DNA of 64,000 nt from CAVPTL01 sp963708725 (GTDB taxonomy: Bacteria; Actinomycetota; Thermoleophilia; Gaiellales; JAICJC01). The stretch is taken from NCBI GenBank assembly GCA_963708725.1, contig CAVPTL010000008.1, positions 186,001 through 250,000 of the forward strand, in the 5' to 3' direction. The notes beneath the pieces are model-generated. The model worked only from the letters and a program-made list of their open reading frames with translations, was not told where the DNA came from and did no database searches. How positions within the stretch are numbered: position 1 is the first letter of the stretch; each line of letters opens with the position of its first letter. The position numbers and the translations under genes were made by a program. Of the stretch, positions 58,995 to 64,000 are shown piece after piece.

Positions 58995-60533
58995 ATGAAG
59001 ATCGCACGCGCTCTGATATCGGTGTCCGACAAGAACGGCCTCTCGACCTTCGCGCAGGGGCTGCACGATCTCGGGATCGAGTTGATCTCGACCTCGGGAA
59101 CGGCGACATTCCTGGAATCCGCCGGCCTTCCTGTGACCCGGGTCGAGGAGCTCACCGGGCAGGCTGAACTGCTCGACGGTCGCGTCAAATCACTGCACCC
59201 AGCGGTGTTCGCCGGGATTCTGGCCCGCCGCGACAAGGCGGAGGACATGGCCTCGTTGCGCGAGCAAGGTATCGAGCCGATCGACATGGTGGTCTCGAAC
59301 CTCTACCCGTTCCGGTCAGTGGCCGGCCGCCGGGGCGTGCCTGAGGATGAGGTGCTCGAAAACATCGATGTCGGCGGGCCTGCGATGGTGCGCGCCGCTG
59401 CGAAGAACCACCACGCGGTCGCGGTCGTCACCGACCCTGAGCGGTACGGGTTCTTGCTCGACGAGCTGCGTTCGCGGGCTGGAGAACTCTCGGCCGACAC
59501 CCGCCGCGAGCTCGCCGCAGACGCCTTTTCGCACACGGCGTCATACGACGCCGCGATCGCGACCTGGTTTACCGACACCGAGCCGTTCCCGGAGCGGCTG
59601 ACGCTCGACTACCTCAAGGTGACCGACCTCGCCTACGGCGAAAATCCCCATCAACGCGCGGCGTTCTACAGAGACGCCGGTGCACGCCGCAACCTGCTAT
59701 CGCGCGTCGAGCAGCATGGCGGCCCGCAGCTCTCGTTCAACAACCTCGGTGACCTCCAGGCGGCGCGCACGCTCGCGGCGTCGTTCCAGGTGCCCGCAGC
59801 CATCATCATCAAGCACGGGATTCCCTCTGGCGTTGCGGTCGGCGCGACTCCCGGGGAGGCCTTCGAGGGCGCGCTGGCAAGCGATCCTGAAGCGGCATTC
59901 GGAGCGGTGATCGCCGTGAATCGGCCGGTATCGGCAGAGCTCGCGACGGCGATGACCGAACGCAAGCTCGACGTGCTGTTTGCACCCGGGTATGAGGACG
60001 GGGCACTCGAAGTGCTGCAACGCAAGGAGAGCCTGCGGATTCTCGAGGACAAGGAGCGACGCAAGTCCTCGCCGGGCGAGCGGGACGTGCGCCGGGTACT
60101 GGGTGGACTGCTCGTGCAGGATCGCGACATGGAGCTGGACGAGCGCGAGACGATGTCGGTTGTGACGGAGGCGTCGCCCTCAAAGCGACAGTGGGACGAC
60201 CTGCTGTTTGCGTGGCGGGTTGCACATTTCGTCCGGTCAAATGCGATCGTCCTTGCCCGCGACCTGGCCACGGTCGGCATCGGCGCCGGACAGGTCAGCC
60301 GTGTGGATGCCGTGCGACTCGCAATTTGGAAGGCGGGGGATCGCGCCGGTGAGTCGGTGCTCGCCTCCGACGCGTTCTTCCCCTTCGACGATGGGCCGAA
60401 GGCCGCGTTCGACGCCGGCGTCACCGCCATGATTCAGCCCGGCGGGTCGGTCCGCGACGACGAGATCGTCGCCGCGGCCAACGCTGCCGGTATCGCGATG
60501 GTGTTCACCGGCCGCCGCCACTTCGTGCACTAG
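58995..60533 (+). CDS. purH: Bifunctional AICAR formyltransferase / IMP cyclohydrolase
   Basis: This enzyme carries out the last two steps to IMP and is the second user of 10-formyl-THF here. The 512 residues contain the N-terminal cyclohydrolase (RALISVSDKNGLSTFAQGL, STSGTATFLESAG, GRVKSLHPAVFAGILARRD) and the C-terminal transformylase (YGENPHQRAAFY, KHGIPSGVAVG, SKRQWDDLLFAWRVAHFVRSNAIV). AGGGA is 8 nt before ATG 58995; GTG 58989 overlapping the purN stop is an alternative. Its TAG stop shares two bases with the stop of the convergent IPT gene. Confidence 0.97.
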   Translation: MKIARALISVSDKNGLSTFAQGLHDLGIELISTSGTATFLESAGLPVTRVEELTGQAELLDGRVKSLHPAVFAGILARRDKAEDMASLREQGIEPIDMVVSNLYPFRSVAGRRGVPEDEVLENIDVGGPAMVRAAAKNHHAVAVVTDPERYGFLLDELRSRAGELSADTRRELAADAFSHTASYDAAIATWFTDTEPFPERLTLDYLKVTDLAYGENPHQRAAFYRDAGARRNLLSRVEQHGGPQLSFNNLGDLQAARTLAASFQVPAAIIIKHGIPSGVAVGATPGEAFEGALASDPEAAFGAVIAVNRPVSAELATAMTERKLDVLFAPGYEDGALEVLQRKESLRILEDKERRKSSPGERDVRRVLGGLLVQDRDMELDERETMSVVTEASPSKRQWDDLLFAWRVAHFVRSNAIVLARDLATVGIGAGQVSRVDAVRLAIWKAGDRAGESVLASDAFFPFDDGPKAAFDAGVTAMIQPGGSVRDDEIVAAANAAGIAMVFTGRRHFVH

Positions 60534-61846
60534 AAGATCTTGAACCAGGCGGGCAGGGTGAAGGTACCCTGGGCCGAGGTGAGAATCACTGGCCCGTAAA
60601 CCGGGCCCTGCGGGACTGTCACGGTCAGCAGGTATTCGCCGTCGCCAAGCGGGGTGAGCGAGTCGATCGTTGCCGAGGCGCCTCCGAACGTCATCGACGT
60701 GACGCCGGTGAGGCGCACCGTGAACGTGATCCGTTCGCCCGAATACGCGGATTCGTTGCTCTGGGTCTGGACGAATTGGAGCGGTACATGCGCCCACTGG
60801 CTGGGAGAGAACTTCTTGCCCCCGGCGATCGTCAGCACCACCTGACCGGAGGTCGTGCCCCTCGCCGCCAGAAACGTCATGTTGCCGTCGTTGTTGATCC
60901 GAAACCACTGCACCGGCACACCGGCGACCGTGACACCGGTGACGCTGGTGAACCCCGACCCGATCAGCACGTACTGACCCTGGGTGGACTCCCAGTCGCC
61001 GCCGATCACCACCGGCGCAGGTGCGGGAAGCACCGCGAACGTCTGGGTGGTCTGGAACGCACCGGTCGGAGTCGTGATCCTGAGCTTGCCGGTCACCGCC
61101 CCGGCCGGCACAGTTGCGGTGATCTGGGTCGGCGAGTCGACGTTGAAGGTTGCGGCCTTGCCGCTGAACTCGACACTGGTCGTGCCGAGGAACCCGGCGC
61201 CGGTGATCACAACCTTGCTCCCGACCACGCCACCCGAGGGCGAGAAGGTGGTGGTCTGCGCCGCGGCCTTCGTAACCGTGAACGTGTCCGTCAGCTGAAA
61301 CACGTCGGAGGCGGTCTCGATCCGGATCTTCCCGGTGGTGGCGTTCGCCGGCACCGTCGCCGTGATCTGGGTCGCCGAATCGACGTTGTACGCCGCCGAC
61401 AGGCCACCAAACTCAACACTGGTCGCGCCAGAGAAGCCACTGCCGGTAATCACAACCGCCGTCCCGACCGGTCCGCTCATCGGGGTGAATGTGAATCCGG
61501 AGGACGTCGAGGGCAGCCGCGCGATCGTGAACAGCGAGGTCGATTGCACCGCGCCGCCCGGCCCCGCGACCCTGATCTTGCCGGTGGTCGTTCCCGAGGC
61601 GACAGTCGCAGTGATCTGCGTCGGGGAGTCGACCGTGAAGCTTGACGCTGCGACGCCCGCGAACTGCACGCCGCTGGTGCCAGTGAAGCCGGTACCGGTG
61701 ATGACGACCCGTGTTCCGGTGTTCCCCGTTGCTGGTGTGAACGACGTGATTTTCGGTCCCGCCGCCCACGCCACCGACGACGTCACCATCATCACCGCGA
61801 ACGCCACAACAAGCGCGGCGACTGATCTCCGGGTTCCACGCGACAC
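60530..61846 (-). CDS. Secreted protein with tandem IPT/TIG domains
   Basis: This 438-residue protein has a signal peptide (RRSVAALVVAFAVMMVTSSVAWA, cleavage near 28). Three clear IPT/TIG immunoglobulin-like repeats follow: residues 30-108, 116-193 and 198-272. Each has the pattern F(T/S)P-x-G-x(3-4)G(T/S)xVVITGxGFxGxxxVxF and DSxTQITATVP. The C-terminal 150 residues are more diverged and may be one or two further Ig-like domains. It is presumably extracellular or attached to the surface, with an unknown partner. The GTG start is preceded by AGAGGGG, and a strong promoter lies upstream. Confidence 0.82.
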   Translation of the reverse strand: MSRGTRRSVAALVVAFAVMMVTSSVAWAAGPKITSFTPATGNTGTRVVITGTGFTGTSGVQFAGVAASSFTVDSPTQITATVASGTTTGKIRVAGPGGAVQSTSLFTIARLPSTSSGFTFTPMSGPVGTAVVITGSGFSGATSVEFGGLSAAYNVDSATQITATVPANATTGKIRIETASDVFQLTDTFTVTKAAAQTTTFSPSGGVVGSKVVITGAGFLGTTSVEFSGKAATFNVDSPTQITATVPAGAVTGKLRITTPTGAFQTTQTFAVLPAPAPVVIGGDWESTQGQYVLIGSGFTSVTGVTVAGVPVQWFRINNDGNMTFLAARGTTSGQVVLTIAGGKKFSPSQWAHVPLQFVQTQSNESAYSGERITFTVRLTGVTSMTFGGASATIDSLTPLGDGEYLLTVTVPQGPVYGPVILTSAQGTFTLPAWFKIF

Positions 61847-61881
61847 TGACTCACCCCTCTGTTTGTGGATCGAACGGGGTC

Positions 61882-61910
61882 AGCCTATTGCTTTAAACCA
61901 CGATTGTCAA
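61882..61910 (-). promoter_or_regulatory. Sigma-70-type promoter of the IPT gene
   Basis: On the minus strand TTGACA (61910-61905) and TAGGCT (61887-61882) are separated by exactly 17 nt. The -35 box is perfect. The start codon lies 36 nt downstream of the -10. Confidence 0.75.
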
Positions 61911-61929
61911 AACACCTAGAGAATATGGT

Positions 61930-62579
61930 CTATTTTGCAATGATCCCGGGGACGGCCCTGAGGGACGCGGCCCCACCGGCGGTGCGCACCTGGATGGCAG
62001 GGATCCCGACCGCGCGGGCACCGGCCACATCGGCGATCGGATTGTCGCCCACCATCCACATCTCGGCCGGGTTGCCCGCGGCCTGCCGCGCGATTGCGAA
62101 CGCCTCCGGATGCGGTTTCTCGTAGCCGATCGAGGCGGATGTGAGCACGGCCGCGAACCGCGAGCCAAACCCCAGTCCGTCGACCAGGCTCGGCAACTCG
62201 GGCACGTGGTTTGACAGGATGACATGCGACCAACCGGCGTCGGTCAACTCGTCCAGCACCTCGAAGGTGTCGTCAAACACACCCCAGCCGACGGTGTGGT
62301 CCACGAACCGGGCACGCGTGCGGGTCGCGAGCCATCGCGCCTGGGTTGAGTCATGACCGGTTGCGGTGAAGGCGTCGGCAAGCATCGATTCCATTGGCTC
62401 CCACCACTCGTCGGGATCGGCCAAGTGGTGATGGGGGACATCGGCGTTGTCCCATGGAAACCGGTTGTGAATCAGCGGCGAGAGCGTTTCCATGTCGACG
62501 GTGTGGCCGGGATGATGCTCGTCCAGCACCTCGATCATGCACCCGCGCCAGTTCCCCGTCCGAAAAGCGAGCGTGCCGT
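61930..62579 (-). CDS. HAD-family hydrolase without a canonical start codon
   Basis: This is a HAD hydrolase of about 215 residues. Motif I WDFDGTLAFRTGNW is encoded just upstream of the first ATG (62538) in the same frame; motif II LSNHVPELP, the Lys in GYEKPHPEAFAIA and motif IV MVGDNPIADVAGA follow. The catalytic Asp pair would be lost if translation began at the ATG. Going upstream, the frame is open to a TGA near 62700 but has no ATG, GTG, TTG or CTG; ATC and GTT are the nearest candidates. The listed end is approximate, at the base of motif I. It overlaps or follows the glycosyltransferase gene. Confidence 0.75.
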
Positions 62580-62606
62580 CAAAATCCCAGATAACGGCGC
62601 GATTGA

Positions 62607-63641
62607 CTACTTGCCGGCCCCACTCAGGAGCAGTCCGTAGGCGGCCTCGTAATCTGCGACCATACGCGCGGCGGAAAATCGCTCGTGAGCGGCGCGGGAG
62701 GTGTCGGCGCGATCACAGTTCACGGCCTGGTCAAAGCGGGCGATCAGGCCCTCGACACTCGAGTCGACGATCCCGCTGCGACCGTCCTCAACCACCTCGG
62801 GCACAGCCCCCAGCCCGATGGCGGCCACCGGCGTACCGCAGGCCATCGACTCGACCATCACCAGCCCAAAGGGCTCGGGCCACTGGATGGGGAACAGCGT
62901 CACCATCGCGCGCTGGAGCAGGTGCACCTTCTCGTCGTGCGAAACCTCGCCGAGATATTCGATCTTGCCGTCGAGGTGGGGTCGGACAGCGGCGTCGAAG
63001 TGATCGCGCTCCTCCACGTCGTGAATCTTCCCGGCGAGCTTGAGTGGCAGCCCGGTCGCCACCGCGATCTCCACAGCATTGTGAGCGCCTTTGTCCGGGG
63101 ACATCCGCCCGACGAACAGCAGGTACCCGTCGTGCTCGGCACTGAACGGATAGGCGTCCAGGTCGATCGCGTTGTGGCACGTCGCCAGCCAGTTGAGCTC
63201 AGGGCGCGGCGATCGCTGATCCTCGGAGAGCGAGATCAGCCGGACGTCGGGAGCAATCGCGTTGATCTGTGCGTACACGAGTCCGGGTTCGCCGGTCAGC
63301 GGACCGTGGGTGGTGTGGCAGAAAGGCGTCGAGATATTTCCGCCCAACGCACACGCGAGCGGGCCGGAATGGTCGTTCACGAGGTCGAATTCGTCGGCCC
63401 GTTCGAGGCAGGTGAGCGTGTGGTGCAGGTCGGGCAGTGACATGCCGATCCGATACGAGGGTGGATCGTCATAGGCCGTGACCAGATGGGCTTTCGTGCG
63501 GGACTCGCCGGCCGCGAACAGCGTCACGTCGTGACCCCGATCGACGAGCCCGTCGGCGAGGATCGAGACCACCCACTCGATGCCGCCGTAGCGGATCGGA
63601 GGAACGGCGAACCAGGCTGGTGCGAGCAACGCGATCTTCAC
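62607..63641 (-). CDS. Glycosyltransferase family 4
   Basis: This 344-residue GT-B glycosyltransferase begins IALLAPAWFAVPPIRYGGIEWVVSILADGL, with the Gly-rich donor-side loop. The C-terminal part has FVGRMSPDKGAHNAVEIA and the E-x7-E signature EPFGLVMVESMACGTPVAA. It transfers a sugar from a nucleotide donor to an unknown acceptor (glycolipid, polysaccharide or trehalose-like). The GTG start overlaps the DUF3052-like stop (GTGA). It is followed by the HAD gene on the same strand. Confidence 0.85.
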   Translation of the reverse strand: MKIALLAPAWFAVPPIRYGGIEWVVSILADGLVDRGHDVTLFAAGESRTKAHLVTAYDDPPSYRIGMSLPDLHHTLTCLERADEFDLVNDHSGPLACALGGNISTPFCHTTHGPLTGEPGLVYAQINAIAPDVRLISLSEDQRSPRPELNWLATCHNAIDLDAYPFSAEHDGYLLFVGRMSPDKGAHNAVEIAVATGLPLKLAGKIHDVEERDHFDAAVRPHLDGKIEYLGEVSHDEKVHLLQRAMVTLFPIQWPEPFGLVMVESMACGTPVAAIGLGAVPEVVEDGRSGIVDSSVEGLIARFDQAVNCDRADTSRAAHERFSAARMVADYEAAYGLLLSGAGK

Positions 63642-64000
63642 GGCCGTTCCTCCTTGGGGATGACGAACTTGTCGGCGGTATGGGTGTCGGAGAAGCGAAC
63701 CACTTTTACATCGGTGAGACCGGCTGCCCGCCCGGCGGTGCGCACCGCGCTCTCGCTGACCACCGCGGTCGGCCCTTTGCGACGGATCGTCCAGAGCCCT
63801 CCGTTGGGTGCCAACCGTGTGCGAAGCTCGGCGATCCGCTCGAGATCAGCCGGAACCTCGACGGCGACGAACAGGTGGTCGAGATCGTCGCCGGACTCGA
63901 CCATGTCCGCCCCTCGCTCGGCCAGCAGCGCTCCAAACTCGGGGTCGTCGAACCCGCACAGCGAAACCCGCTGGCCCGGCTTGACTCCAAGCTTTTCGAT
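63638..64000 (-). CDS. DUF3052-like protein, 5' truncated by window edge
   Basis: The 120 visible residues read IEKLGVKPGQRVSLCGFDDPEF, then VESGDDLDHLFVAVEVPADLERIAELRTRL, GGLWTIRRKG and GLTDVKVVRFSDTHTADKFVIPKE. The order GVKPGQRV, an acidic patch, a LWTxRRK strand, and DVKVxxxxxxxxxxKFV matches actinobacterial DUF3052 proteins, which have no known biochemical function. The N-terminus lies beyond base 64000. It overlaps the glycosyltransferase start by 4 nt. Confidence 0.75.
   Translation of the reverse strand: MEKLGVKPGQRVSLCGFDDPEFGALLAERGADMVESGDDLDHLFVAVEVPADLERIAELRTRLAPNGGLWTIRRKGPTAVVSESAVRTAGRAAGLTDVKVVRFSDTHTADKFVIPKEERP

Overview
The window is high-GC bacterial DNA with dense gene packing, many GTG/TTG starts, several apparently leaderless promoters (a -10 box about 6-9 nt before the start codon), a Gram-positive type LexA box before ssb, PucR and IclR regulators, and a separate PurS-PurQ-short PurL complex. 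This fits an actinobacterium. A deep lineage such as Thermoleophilia is my guess; I see no rRNA or other decisive marker. There are no tRNA or rRNA genes, insertion sequences, prophage or CRISPR arrays.

Layout. 1-12.6 kb holds mixed genes: a partial transhydrogenase (sthA), a GFA-family protein, ettA, an APC permease, a secreted propeller-like protein, a TetR regulator, a TadG/VWA protein, a hydrolase, a secreted His/Gly-rich protein and an isochorismatase-like hydrolase. 12.6-17.2 kb is the conserved replication and ribosome block rpsF-ssb-rpsR-rplI-dnaB-purA. 17.2-23.4 kb has a dimethylglycine-dehydrogenase-like enzyme, a HAD phosphatase, pabB, a frameshifted kinase-like gene and a rhodanese. 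23.5-28.7 kb is an operon-like run: a divergent glutamine-synthetase-like ligase, glxB, glxC, glxD and a 144-residue unknown. 28.7-41.2 kb has plsY, an FAD amine oxidoreductase, an IclR regulator, a flavin reductase, a GGDEF-EAL protein, a universal stress protein, a second APC permease, a CheW-CheC fusion, an acyl-CoA dehydrogenase and a GAF/PucR regulator. 41.4-48.6 kb is soxDAGB followed by fhs and fchA. 48.8-60.5 kb is a compact eleven-gene purine operon, purDEBCSQLFMNH. 60.5-64 kb has an IPT/TIG secreted protein, a HAD phosphatase, a glycosyltransferase and a partial DUF3052-like gene.

How the genes may work together. The amine-demethylating enzymes (DMGDH-like protein, FAD oxidoreductase, SoxDAGB), the GS-like ligase with GlxBCD, two permeases and the folate enzymes Fhs and FchA are all here. 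Together they resemble the parts list of the N-methylglutamate / sarcosine C1 route: methyl groups are moved to tetrahydrofolate, and the resulting 10-formyl-THF can be oxidised to formate with ATP gain or used by PurN and PurH next door. The substrate is inferred, not proven.

The most unusual non-coding feature is a family of six near-perfect 29-33 bp palindromes built on GGTGCC(T/A)GGCACC with AATAA/TTATT flanks, in two sub-types, all at or next to gene ends. One sits directly after a Tat signal peptide, in what looks like a gene remnant. Several genes lack a canonical start (rpsF, purN, the HAD gene at 62 kb) and two carry single-base frameshifts (purM, the kinase-like gene). These could be biology or assembly error and are listed separately.
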